A stretch of DNA of 11,769 bases from NCBI GenBank assembly GCA_963828405.1, contig CAWHEG010000010.1, positions 1-11,769 on the forward strand, read 5' to 3'. The first letter of the stretch is position 1. Every line of letters starts with the position of its first letter. The translations under genes were made by a program, and so were the position numbers. The notes under the pieces are model-generated. The model was not told the DNA's origin, did no database searches, and saw only the letters and a list, made by a program, of their open reading frames with translations. This document shows, one piece after another, positions 5,432 through 11,769 of the stretch. The stretch is from JANMJD01 sp963828405 (GTDB taxonomy: Bacteria; Actinomycetota; Acidimicrobiia; Acidimicrobiales; Ilumatobacteraceae).

Positions 5432-6124
5432 ATGGCTGAGACGGTGTCGTTCCCCAGTAACGGATCCACTGCGTCGGGCTACCTGGTCCGGCCCCCCGGC
5501 GGTTCGGGTCCCGGGGTGCTCGTCGTTCAGGAGTGGTGGGGCCTCGACGCGGGGATCAAGGCGACCACCGAGCGGTTGGGGGCCGCCGGGTTCACCGCGC
5601 TCGCCCCCGACCTCTATCACGGTGAACTGGCCCAGCACGACGAGATGGACAAGGCCGGCCACCTGATGACCACGCTCCCACCCGACCGCGCCGGGCGGGA
5701 CATGAGCGGGGCGATCGACTACCTCGCCGGCCTCGACGGGGTCACCGGCGCGGGCATCGGCGTGGTCGGGTTCTGCATGGGCGGGATGCTCTCGCTGATC
5801 ATCGCCTCGATGCGCCCCGATCGGATCACGGCGGCCGTGCCGTTCTACGGCTTCCCGCAGGGCGACAACGAGCCCGACTGGTCGGCTCTGACGGCCGTCG
5901 TGCGCGGGCACATGGCCGAGTACGACGACTTCTTCCCGCCGGGCGCAGCGCACGCGCTGGAGTCCAAGCTGCGGGCGATGGGCAAGGACGTGACTTTCAC
6001 CGTCCACCCGGGCACCGGTCACGCCTTCATGGGCCCGCACAACGCCCTGGGCACGCTCGACGAGACGCTGGCCAACCGGATCTGGCCCGAGGTGCTCGAC
6101 TTCCTCCACGCCCAACTGCGCTGA
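5432..6124 (+). CDS. Dienelactone hydrolase family protein
   Basis: A 230-aa alpha/beta hydrolase of the dienelactone hydrolase family. Key residues are visible: Glu34 in VVQEWWGL, the nucleophile Cys115 in GVVGFCMGGM, an aspartate in the MAEYDDFFPP loop (about 165-166), and His197 in PGTGHAFM. The nucleophile is cysteine, as in the true enzyme. Classical members hydrolyse dienelactone in chloroaromatic degradation, but many actinobacterial homologues have unknown ester substrates, and no catechol-pathway genes lie nearby. Cytoplasmic, with no signal peptide. ATG 5432 is chosen because the conserved N-terminal strand begins at once and a -10-like box lies seven bases upstream. Confidence 0.88.
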   Translation: MAETVSFPSNGSTASGYLVRPPGGSGPGVLVVQEWWGLDAGIKATTERLGAAGFTALAPDLYHGELAQHDEMDKAGHLMTTLPPDRAGRDMSGAIDYLAGLDGVTGAGIGVVGFCMGGMLSLIIASMRPDRITAAVPFYGFPQGDNEPDWSALTAVVRGHMAEYDDFFPPGAAHALESKLRAMGKDVTFTVHPGTGHAFMGPHNALGTLDETLANRIWPEVLDFLHAQLR

Positions 6125-6168
6125 GCCGTCCGCCGACGAGAGGAATCGGCCCGACGCACGGGCGCGCG

Positions 6169-6644
6169 CTACTCCATCCCCTTGCGGCCGCGCCCAGGGC
6201 CCGGCGGATCTCGAGGTCGGCATCGCGTTCGGCCAACGCCTGTCGCTTGTCGCTCTTCGTCCTGCCCTTGCCCAGCCCGAGCTCGACCTTCACCCGGCCG
6301 TCCTTGAAGTAGATGCTCAACGGCACGAGGGTGAGGTGCTCCTGGGCCATGCGTGCGCCCAACTTGGCGATCTCGGCCCGATGGAGGAGCAGCTTGCGCT
6401 GGCGCTCGCTGACATGCGCCCCGAAGCCGTGGGCGTTGACGTACTGGGGGATGGTCATGCCGATCAGCCACATCTCGTCACCGACGACCCGGGCGAAGGC
6501 CTCGTTGATCTGCACATGCCCCTCGCGCAGGCTTTTCACCTCGCTGCCGCGCAACACGATGCCGGCCTCGACCTCGTCGAGGATGGCGTACTCGTGACGG
6601 GCCCGGCGATTGCTCGCGATGACCTTGGTGCCGGGTGCGGGCAT
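6169..6644 (-). pseudogene. smpB: SsrA-binding protein SmpB, frameshifted near the 3' end
   Basis: Starts at ATG 6642-6644 with the SmpB hallmark KVIASNRRARHEYAILD, followed by GIVLRGSEVKSLREG and LHRAEIAKLGARMAQEHLTL, VPLSIYFKDGRVKVELGLGK and the basic tail GRTKSDKRQALAERDAD. After residue 150 (RRALG) the frame runs on for dozens of residues into DNA antisense to the hydrolase. A neighbouring frame ends at once in GRGRKGME and a TAG at 6169-6171. One missing base near 6190-6205, in a G/C-rich stretch, would restore a normal 158-aa SmpB. SmpB binds tmRNA and places it in the ribosomal A site, so true loss would be surprising. An assembly or sequencing indel is the likeliest cause. Confidence 0.85.
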
Positions 6645-6680
6645 AGGGAGCGCTGATCCTACCGATAGCGTCGGGCGCCG
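6645..6680. promoter_or_regulatory. Overlapping divergent promoters of smpB and mec
   Basis: Only 36 bp separate the two start codons. TAGCGT (6666-6671) faces mec, nine bases before its ATG. TAGGAT on the minus strand (6661-6656) faces smpB, eleven bases before its ATG. The boxes nearly touch, so the two promoters would compete or be coordinated. Confidence 0.4.
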
Positions 6681-7088
6681 ATGCTGAGCGTTTCCGCCGA
6701 CGCCTTCGCCCGGATGATCGCCCACGCCTACGACTGCTATCCCGAGGAGATGTGCGGGCTGCTCGCCGGTCGGGCGTCGGGCGGTACCGCCCCGGTGTTC
6801 TTCCCCTGTCGCAACACCACGCGATCGGGCCGGGTGTTCGAGGTCCACCCGCTGGACTACCAGCGCGCCGAGGACGACGCCGAGTCGCGTGGCCTTGAAC
6901 TCGTCGCCATCGTCCACAGCCACACGCACACCGAGCCCTATCCGTCGCCCACCGACGTGGGGGTGGCCACGAACCTCGGCCCGTGGTTCCGCTGGGTGAT
7001 CGTCGGCCTGAAGCGGGAGGCGCCGGAGGTGCGTTCATACCGCATCGTCGAGGAAGTGATCACCGAGGAGCGCCTTGCCGTCGGTTGA
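6681..7088 (+). CDS. mec: JAMM/Mov34 (M67) metallopeptidase, Mec-like
   Basis: A 135-aa zinc protease with a complete JAMM signature: Glu23 in YPEEMCGLL, His79 and His81 in VHSHTHTEPYPSPTD, Ser89 and Asp92, matching HxHx7Sx2D exactly. In M. tuberculosis Mec (Rv1334) removes newly made cysteine from the C-terminus of the sulfur carrier CysO after CysM has added sulfide. Here it lies 49 bp upstream of cysM, as expected, but the cysO gene found between them in mycobacteria is missing. The function is therefore likely the same with a carrier encoded elsewhere. Ubiquitin-like carrier processing in another pathway cannot be excluded. Confidence 0.88.
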   Translation: MLSVSADAFARMIAHAYDCYPEEMCGLLAGRASGGTAPVFFPCRNTTRSGRVFEVHPLDYQRAEDDAESRGLELVAIVHSHTHTEPYPSPTDVGVATNLGPWFRWVIVGLKREAPEVRSYRIVEEVITEERLAVG

Positions 7089-7092
7089 CGGT

Positions 7093-7129
7093 TAGAATCC
7101 CGACAAGTCAGATCGGCTTTGTCGGAAGG
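7093..7129 (+). promoter_or_regulatory. cysM promoter, inverted repeat and ribosome-binding site
   Basis: TAGAAT (7093-7098) is a near-consensus -10. It is followed by an inverted repeat CCGACAA (7100-7106) and TTGTCGG (7119-7125) with a 12-base gap. GGAAGG (7124-7129) lies eight bases before ATG 7138 and decides that start. If transcription begins near 7105 the left arm would lie at the start point, so the repeat is more likely a repressor operator than an RNA hairpin; with a transcript from mec, both arms are present and the stem would touch the Shine-Dalgarno. Confidence 0.45.
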
Positions 7130-7137
7130 TGCCGGCC

Positions 7138-8088
7138 ATGATCATCAACGAGAGCATCCTCGACCTGATCGGGAACACCCCGCTGGTCGACGTGTCGGTC
7201 CTGTCGCCCAACCGTGACGTGCGCATCGTCGCCAAGCTCGAGAACCAGAACCCGTTCGGCTCGGTCAAGGACCGCATCGCCAAGCTGATGATCGAGACGG
7301 CCGAGAAGAACGGCGACCTCGTCGCGGGCCAGACGATCGTCGAGCCGTCGTCGGGCAACACCGGCATCGCCCTGGCTGCCATCGCCCGGATCAAGGGCCA
7401 CCCGATCAAGATCCTCATGCCGACCAGCGTGTCGATCGAACGACGCCAGATGCTCGAGGTGTTCGGCGCCGAGCTGATCCTCACCCCGGGCGAGGAGGGC
7501 TCGAACGGCGCCGTCCAGCGGGCGCTCGCCCTCCACGCCGAGCATCCCGACTGGTACATGCCCTACCAGTACGCCAACGACGCCAACCCCCGGGCCCACT
7601 ACGAGGGGACCGGCCCCGAGATCCTGCGCGACTGCCCCGAGATCACCCACTTCGTCGCCGGCCTGGGCACCTCGGGCACGCTGATGGGCACCGGTCGCTA
7701 CCTCAAGGAGCACAAGCCCGACGTGAAGGTGATCGCCGTCGAGCCCCCGCTGGGCGAGCGGGTCGAGGGGCTGCGCAACCTCGACGAGGGCTACATCCCG
7801 CCGCTGTTCGAAGCCTGGCAGGGCTTCGACCTGCTCGACCGCAAGCGCGTCGTGCGCCCCCGCGAGTCGTTGGAGTGGACGCGTCGGCTGGTCAACGAGT
7901 GCGGGGTGTTCGCCGGCATCTCGGCCGGGGCGGCGCTGGCCGGCGCGGCCAAGGTGGCGAGCGAGATCGAGACGGGCGTCATCGTGTTCATCGTCTGTGA
8001 CGGCGGCTGGAAGTACCTCTCGACCGGGGCGTACACCGACGATCTCGACGAGGCCGAGTCGAAGGCCGAGCAGATCATCTACTTCTGA
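7138..8088 (+). CDS. cysM: PLP-dependent cysteine synthase CysM (O-phosphoserine type)
   Basis: A 316-aa fold-type II PLP enzyme. ATG 7138 is used rather than GTG 7129, because GGAAGG is correctly spaced for the former. Lys44 in NPFGSVKDRIA forms the PLP Schiff base, SSGNTG (71-76) binds the substrate carboxylate, and GLGTSGTLMGTGRYL (about 175-189) holds the PLP phosphate loop. GLRNLDEGYIPP (about 211-222) and the C-terminal GWKYLSTGAY match M. tuberculosis CysM. The arginine in LRN corresponds, as I recall it, to the residue that recognises O-phosphoserine in that enzyme. This suggests it joins phosphoserine with sulfide carried as a protein thiocarboxylate rather than using O-acetylserine. 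It follows mec directly and is convergent with the EamA gene. Confidence 0.92.
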   Translation: MIINESILDLIGNTPLVDVSVLSPNRDVRIVAKLENQNPFGSVKDRIAKLMIETAEKNGDLVAGQTIVEPSSGNTGIALAAIARIKGHPIKILMPTSVSIERRQMLEVFGAELILTPGEEGSNGAVQRALALHAEHPDWYMPYQYANDANPRAHYEGTGPEILRDCPEITHFVAGLGTSGTLMGTGRYLKEHKPDVKVIAVEPPLGERVEGLRNLDEGYIPPLFEAWQGFDLLDRKRVVRPRESLEWTRRLVNECGVFAGISAGAALAGAAKVASEIETGVIVFIVCDGGWKYLSTGAYTDDLDEAESKAEQIIYF

Positions 8089-8122
8089 GACCCCGTGGCC
8101 AGGGGGCACCGAGCGTCGGCGG

Positions 8123-8950
8123 CTATCGGCTGACGACGAGCAGGATCAGCCCGCCGACGACGACGAACGAGGCGACGAGCCGGCGGGCCCCGGCCCGCTC
8201 GCCGAGGGTGTGCCAGCCGAGGAACGCGGCGAGCACGACACTCGACTCACGGATCGCCGTGACGTAGCCCACCGGGGCCAGTCGCAACGCCAACTGCACC
8301 ATCGCGTAGGTGATCGACGCCGCGATCCCCACGGCGAGCAGCTTGGGCCAGCGGCGCCGGACGATGTCGACCATCCGTCCGGCGCGCCCCGAGGCGAGAC
8401 CGAAGGCGGTGTTGGAGGTCATCGTGGCCACGCTCGAGGCGAACACGTACCGGTACGAATCGCTGTCGCGGATCCCCTTGGCATCGCAGACCGTGTAGGC
8501 GCCGATGGTCGTGGCGACGATCAGGGCGCGCCGCACGGGCGGCCCGTGAAGCCGTCCGGCCAGGGCGATCAGCCCGGTGGCGATCACCACGACGGCGGTG
8601 ATGCCGAGCGCCGAGATCCGGTCGTGGAGCAGGGCGACGCCCCCGATCGCGGCGAGCAGCGCACCCCCGCCGCGGGCCACCGGGTAGACGAGCGAGAAGT
8701 CGCCGTCGTCGTAGGCCCGCGCCAGGTACCAGCAGTAGGGGAGATGGACGAGGCCCGAGAGGCCCGCCCACACCCAGCCGCTCGCCGGCGGCCCGCCGAG
8801 GAACGGCATGATCGCTCCCGAGATCAGCCCGGCGAAGAAGAACTGGCCCCAGAGGCTCAGGTAGCGGTCTTCGTCGGCCTGTTTGACGACGAAGTTCCAA
8901 CCGGCATGGAGCACGGCGGCGGCGAGCGCCAGGATCGTCGCAGTCACCAC
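8123..8950 (-). CDS. EamA/DMT-superfamily transporter
   Basis: About 275 aa from GTG 8948-8950. The protein is almost wholly hydrophobic helices, about ten membrane spans in two homologous halves, starting ILALAAAVLHAGWNFVVKQ, with FSLVYPVARGGGALLAAIGG at the end of the first half and YVTAIRESSVVLAAFLGWHT near the end of the second. It is an inner-membrane drug/metabolite-type permease; the substrate cannot be told. GTG 8950 is preferred because TAGGGT (8964-8959) lies eight bases upstream and the helix begins immediately. An in-frame ATG at 8978-8980 is the alternative, and a much longer open frame reaching 9574 is only antisense to murI. It takes the place of the rhomboid-like gene found here in M. 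tuberculosis and points the opposite way from its neighbours. Confidence 0.85.
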   Translation of the reverse strand: MVTATILALAAAVLHAGWNFVVKQADEDRYLSLWGQFFFAGLISGAIMPFLGGPPASGWVWAGLSGLVHLPYCWYLARAYDDGDFSLVYPVARGGGALLAAIGGVALLHDRISALGITAVVVIATGLIALAGRLHGPPVRRALIVATTIGAYTVCDAKGIRDSDSYRYVFASSVATMTSNTAFGLASGRAGRMVDIVRRRWPKLLAVGIAASITYAMVQLALRLAPVGYVTAIRESSVVLAAFLGWHTLGERAGARRLVASFVVVGGLILLVVSR

Positions 8951-9016
8951 CGGCGGCGACCCTAGCGGGGCGCCCGGCATGGCGGTTCCGGGTCCGCTCC
9001 CCGTACCCTGGCCGGC
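8951..9016. promoter_or_regulatory. Divergent promoter region, EamA transporter and murI
   Basis: TAGGGT on the minus strand (8964-8959) precedes the transporter GTG by eight bases. TACCCT on the plus strand (9004-9009) precedes the murI GTG by seven. Both are TANNNT boxes placed for leaderless transcripts. No Shine-Dalgarno is visible before either start. Confidence 0.45.
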
Positions 9017-9871
9017 GTGGATCGGCCGATCGGGATGTTCGACTCCGGATTCGGCGGTCTCACCGTCGCCCGTGCCGTGATCGACCTGCTCCCCGACGAG
9101 CACCTGGTCTACTTCGGCGACACCGGCCGGTACCCCTACGGCAACCGCGACCTCGACGAGCTGCGCACGTTCGCCCGCCAGATCGGCTGGAGCCTGTACC
9201 ACGAGCACGGCATCAAAGCCCTGGTCGTGGCGTGCAACACGGCGGCATCGGCCGCCCTCGACGTGCTCGTCGCCGAGCTGCCGGTCCCCGTCATCTCGGT
9301 GATCGAGCCCGGGGCCCGCGCCCTCGTCGAGGCGACGCGCAGCGGCCGCGTCGGGGTGATCGCCACCGTCGCCACGGTCGGCTCGGGCAGCTATCAACGC
9401 GCCGTCCCCTCGACCGGGACGACGATCGAGCTGACCTGCGCGGCGTGCCCCGGCTTCGTCGAGTTCGTCGAACGGGGTGAGACCTCGGGTGACCAGGTGA
9501 TGGTCCTCGCCGAGCGGCTGCTCGCCCCGGTGCGCGACGCCGGGGTCGACACCTTGCTGCTCGGCTGCACCCATTACCCCTACCTGGCCCGGGTGATCGG
9601 CGAGGTCATGGGACCCGACGTCGTGCTCGTCTCATCGGCCGACGAGACCGCCTTCGCCGTCGAGCGCGAACTCGGATCGGCCGGGCTGTTGCGCACGACG
9701 TCCGATCCGCCCGCCTGCCACCGGTTCCTGTCGAGCGGCGACATCTCGTGGTTCGCCGATCTGGGCCGACGCCTGCTCGGCCCGGAGCTGTCTTCGGCCG
9801 ACGAGTGGTCGGTCGATACCGTTGCCCTTCCCGCCCTCCCCGAGGAGTCCCCCCGTGCCCCGTCCCGATGA
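9017..9871 (+). CDS. murI: Glutamate racemase
   Basis: A 284-aa protein starting at GTG 9017. It converts L-glutamate to D-glutamate for peptidoglycan, using two cysteines as acid and base. Both are present: Cys73 in LVVACNTAASAAL and Cys184 in LLLGCTHYPYL, with His186 beside it. FDSGFGGL (8-15) and YFGDTGRYPYG (about 32-42) are the other signature segments. The last 17 bases overlap the rph start, so the two genes are probably translated together. The murI-rph-rdgB order is conserved in actinobacteria; the metallo-beta-lactamase-type gene between murI and rph in M. tuberculosis is absent here. Confidence 0.95.
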   Translation: MDRPIGMFDSGFGGLTVARAVIDLLPDEHLVYFGDTGRYPYGNRDLDELRTFARQIGWSLYHEHGIKALVVACNTAASAALDVLVAELPVPVISVIEPGARALVEATRSGRVGVIATVATVGSGSYQRAVPSTGTTIELTCAACPGFVEFVERGETSGDQVMVLAERLLAPVRDAGVDTLLLGCTHYPYLARVIGEVMGPDVVLVSSADETAFAVERELGSAGLLRTTSDPPACHRFLSSGDISWFADLGRRLLGPELSSADEWSVDTVALPALPEESPRAPSR

Positions 9872-10616
9872 CCGCCTGCCCCACCAGCTCCGCCCGATCG
9901 CCTTCGAACGCGACTACACCGAGATGGCCGCCGGATCGGTGCTGGTCAGCTTCGGCAAGACCCGGGTGCTGTGCACCGCGTCGGTCGACGAGGACGTACC
10001 CCGGTGGATGCGCAACTCGGGCAAGGGCTGGGTGACGGCCGAGTATTCGATGCTCCCCGGGTCGTCGCCCGAGCGGGTCGGCCGGGAGGCGGCCAAGGGC
10101 AAGCAGAGCGGCCGAACGGTCGAGATCCAGCGACTGATCGGGCGCTCGCTGCGCGCGGCCTGCGACATGCGGATCCTCGGCGAACGACAGGTGATCGTCG
10201 ACTGCGATGTGCTGCAGGCCGACGGTGGCACGCGGACAGCCGCCATCTGCGGCGGCTACATCGCGCTGCACGACGCAATCAGCCGGGTGATGCAGGCCGG
10301 CTCGATCAAGGCGCATCCGCTGCACTCGCAGTGCGCGGCGATCAGCGTCGGCATCGTCGGCGGGGTTCCCGTCCTCGATCTGCCGTACTCCGAGGACTCC
10401 ACGGCCGAGGTCGACATGAACGTCGTGATGCTCGCCCCGGCGGCCGGTGGCGAGCCGTTGTTCGTCGAGGTGCAGGGCACCGCCGAGGGACAGTCGTTCA
10501 GCCGCACGGAGCTCGACGCCCTGCTCGGCCTGGCCGAGGGCGGTCTGCGCCAGATCTTTGACGTCCAGGCCTCGGTGCTCGCCGTCCCGCCGCCGTCGCG
10601 GACGATCGGGCGCTGA
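9855..10616 (+). CDS. rph: Ribonuclease PH
   Basis: A 253-aa protein. GTG 9855 is chosen because GAGGAG (9842-9847) is seven bases upstream and the typical beginning (PRPDDRLPHQLRPIAFERDY) follows at once; an upstream in-frame start near 9822 would add an atypical proline-rich stretch. RNase PH is a hexameric phosphorolytic exonuclease that trims tRNA 3' ends. Visible signatures include GSVLVSFGKTRVLCTASV, PGSSPERVGREAAKGKQSGR, ADGGTRTAAICGGYIAL and the metal-binding stretch LPYSEDSTAEVDMNVVM, then VQGTAEGQSFSRTELDALL. It overlaps the end of murI and is four bases from rdgB. Confidence 0.95.
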   Translation: MPRPDDRLPHQLRPIAFERDYTEMAAGSVLVSFGKTRVLCTASVDEDVPRWMRNSGKGWVTAEYSMLPGSSPERVGREAAKGKQSGRTVEIQRLIGRSLRAACDMRILGERQVIVDCDVLQADGGTRTAAICGGYIALHDAISRVMQAGSIKAHPLHSQCAAISVGIVGGVPVLDLPYSEDSTAEVDMNVVMLAPAAGGEPLFVEVQGTAEGQSFSRTELDALLGLAEGGLRQIFDVQASVLAVPPPSRTIGR

Positions 10617-10619
10617 GCC

Positions 10620-11222
10620 GTGGCCGGCCCCCGGCTGACCCTCGTCTGCGCCTCGGCGAACCCCGACAAGGTGGCCGAGATCGCCGCGATCCTCGGCGAG
10701 GACGTCGAGCTGCTCCCCCGTCCGACTGACGTGCCCGACGTGGTCGAGGACGACGACACCCTCGTCGGCAACGCCCGCCTCAAGGCCCGCGATGGTCGAG
10801 GTCACCGGTCTCCCGGCGATCGCCGACGACACCGGTCTGTTCGTCGACGTGCTCGACGGCCGCCCAGGGGTGTACACCGCCCGCTACGCCGGCGAGCGGG
10901 CCACCTACGCCGACAACCGGGTCAAGATGCTCCTCGAACTCGACGGCGTGCCGCCGACCGGCGAACTGCCCGCTTCGTTACCGTCGTCATGGTGTGCTGG
11001 CCCGACGGGCGCGTGCTCGCCGTCGAAGGGGTCTGCGAGGGCACGATCGGCCTCGCCACGCGTGGCGACGGCGGCTGGGGTTACGACCCGTTGTTCGTCC
11101 CCGACGACGGCGACGGGCGGACGTTCTCGGAGATGGGGAGCAGGAAGCACGCCGTCTCGCACCGCGGCCGTGGCTTCCGGGCGATGGTCGAGGCCCTCTG
11201 GGCAGCCGAAGCGGTCGGCTGA
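10620..11222 (+). pseudogene. rdgB: XTP/dITP diphosphatase (RdgB/HAM1), two compensating frameshifts
   Basis: Starts at GTG 10620. The N-terminal part (LTLVCASANPDKVAEIAAIL, then DDDTLVGNARLKA) and the C-terminal part (GDGGWGYDPLFVPDD, SRKHAVSHRGRGFRAMVEAL) are in one frame and give the family substrate-binding motifs. Between about 10791 and 10965 that frame encodes arginine-rich nonsense, while the next frame carries the missing catalytic core: LPAIADDTGLFVDVLDGRPG and VYTARYAGERATYADNRVKM. An extra base (or two missing) near 10791 and one missing base near 10963-10966 restore a normal ~200-aa enzyme. The intact house-cleaning motifs in both frames argue for sequence error or a very recent lesion. 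The enzyme hydrolyses ITP, dITP and XTP to monophosphates. Confidence 0.88.
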
Positions 11223-11234
11223 CCGAGAGCCGGG

Positions 11235-11769
11235 CTACCAGCCGCGGAGGTCGACGGCCCAGCGTTCGAGCAGGTCGTCGCCGCGGACGAGCCAGGCCGC
11301 CTCGTGCATCGCCATCGTCGGATCGACATGGGCCGGCACGACCTGCACCCGCTCACCGGGGCGGATCGGGGCCCCGCCCTCTGCGGGAGCGAACGTGACG
11401 TGCTCGTCGGAGCAGAACCACACGGTTTGGCCGTCGATCGACGGGTTGCCGTGGTCCATGCCCAGCGCCTTGAGCCCGACATCGGCGACCGACCAGCGGT
11501 CGTTGGCCGAGATCACCGTGCCGACGACGAACAACAACGCCGGGGCGAACGGGAGTCCCCGGGCGGGTGTACTGGGCGTCCATCAGCGGGTAGCCGCCCG
11601 CCTGGAGTTCGGTGATCCGGTCGTGCACGTCGAAGGTGCCGGTGCCGCCGGCAAAGATGATCGCCCCACCGACCTCGGCATGGGCGGCGAGCAACAGGTC
11701 CATCGCCGCGGCGACCTGCTCGCGGCGACCGTCGCCGTCGGCGACCATCATCAGGTGACCCTCGTAACC
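11235..11769 (-). pseudogene. D-threonine aldolase/D-serine dehydratase-like enzyme, 3' part, frameshifted
   Basis: The gene enters from the right edge, so its PLP-binding N-terminal barrel is outside the window. The visible part starts GYEGHLMMVADGDGRRE, continues with FAGGTGTFDVHDRITELQAG and GYPLMDAQYTR, then must change frame to LPFAPALLFVVGTVISANDR, DHGNPSIDGQTVWFCSDEH and VPAHVDPTMAMHEAAWLVRG. GTGT, LQAG-Y-MDAQY, SDEH and the PxHxDPT segment fit the metal-activated DSD1/D-threonine aldolase family, whose C-terminal barrel carries the metal-binding histidine and cysteine. Removing one base from the four-C run at 11557-11560 joins the frames into 177 residues, pointing to a homopolymer error. 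It is convergent with rdgB, 12 bp away. Confidence 0.8.

Noticed and set aside
6645..6929. N-terminal extension of smpB
   Set aside because: It is antisense to mec; SmpB proteins begin just before the KVIASNRRARH motif, which fits ATG 6644.
8089..8122. Terminator between convergent cysM and EamA genes
   Set aside because: Only a four-base CCCC/GGGG pairing and no T-run; not supportable.
7997..8965. Long plus-strand frame opposite the EamA gene
   Set aside because: Highly charged, repetitive composition typical of the antisense of a membrane-protein gene; no motifs.
8951..9574. N-terminal extension of the EamA gene over murI
   Set aside because: The extra ~200 residues are antisense to murI and low in hydrophobic residues; the membrane protein begins near 8950.

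Overview
The window looks like the chromosome of a high-GC actinobacterium. The order mec, cysM, murI, rph, rdgB follows the Mycobacterium tuberculosis Rv1334-Rv1341 block, there is an F420-type luciferase-like oxidoreductase, and many genes appear to start a few bases after a TANNNT -10 box (leaderless transcripts). An Acidimicrobiia-like member is my guess, not something the sequence proves. Three core genes (smpB, rdgB and a D-threonine aldolase-like gene) are broken only by single-base-scale shifts, so this may be draft or metagenome sequence with indel errors.

Layout. Bases 1-3976 are an accessory region attached to the 3' end of the tmRNA gene ssrA, which lies on the minus strand at 3977-4364. 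The last 22 bases of ssrA occur three times (about 30-52, 1739-1761, 3976-3998). They bound two short units: a 1.7-kb unit carrying an excisionase-type HTH antitoxin plus PIN toxin, and a 2.2-kb unit carrying an AlbA_2/Schlafen-like ATP-binding protein plus two small ORFs. Both units open with the same ~323-bp left end, which holds the ssrA fragment, five sites repeated every 10 bp, a hairpin region and the conserved C-terminal end of a minus-strand reading frame. Neither unit encodes a recombinase. I read them as a tandem array of integrase-less cassettes at ssrA, moved in trans by a recombinase outside the window.

Bases 3977-11769 are core. In order: ssrA (-); an LLM-class oxidoreductase (-) divergent from a dienelactone hydrolase (+); smpB (-) divergent from the JAMM protease mec (+); cysM (+); an EamA/DMT transporter (-) divergent from murI (+); rph overlapping murI; rdgB; and the 3' part of a D-threonine aldolase/D-serine dehydratase-like gene (-) running off the right edge.

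How the genes work together. ssrA RNA and SmpB form the trans-translation pair that rescues stalled ribosomes. Mec and CysM belong to the sulfur-carrier route to cysteine, but the carrier gene cysO, which lies between them in mycobacteria, is absent here. MurI makes D-glutamate for peptidoglycan. RNase PH trims tRNA 3' ends, and RdgB removes ITP/XTP.
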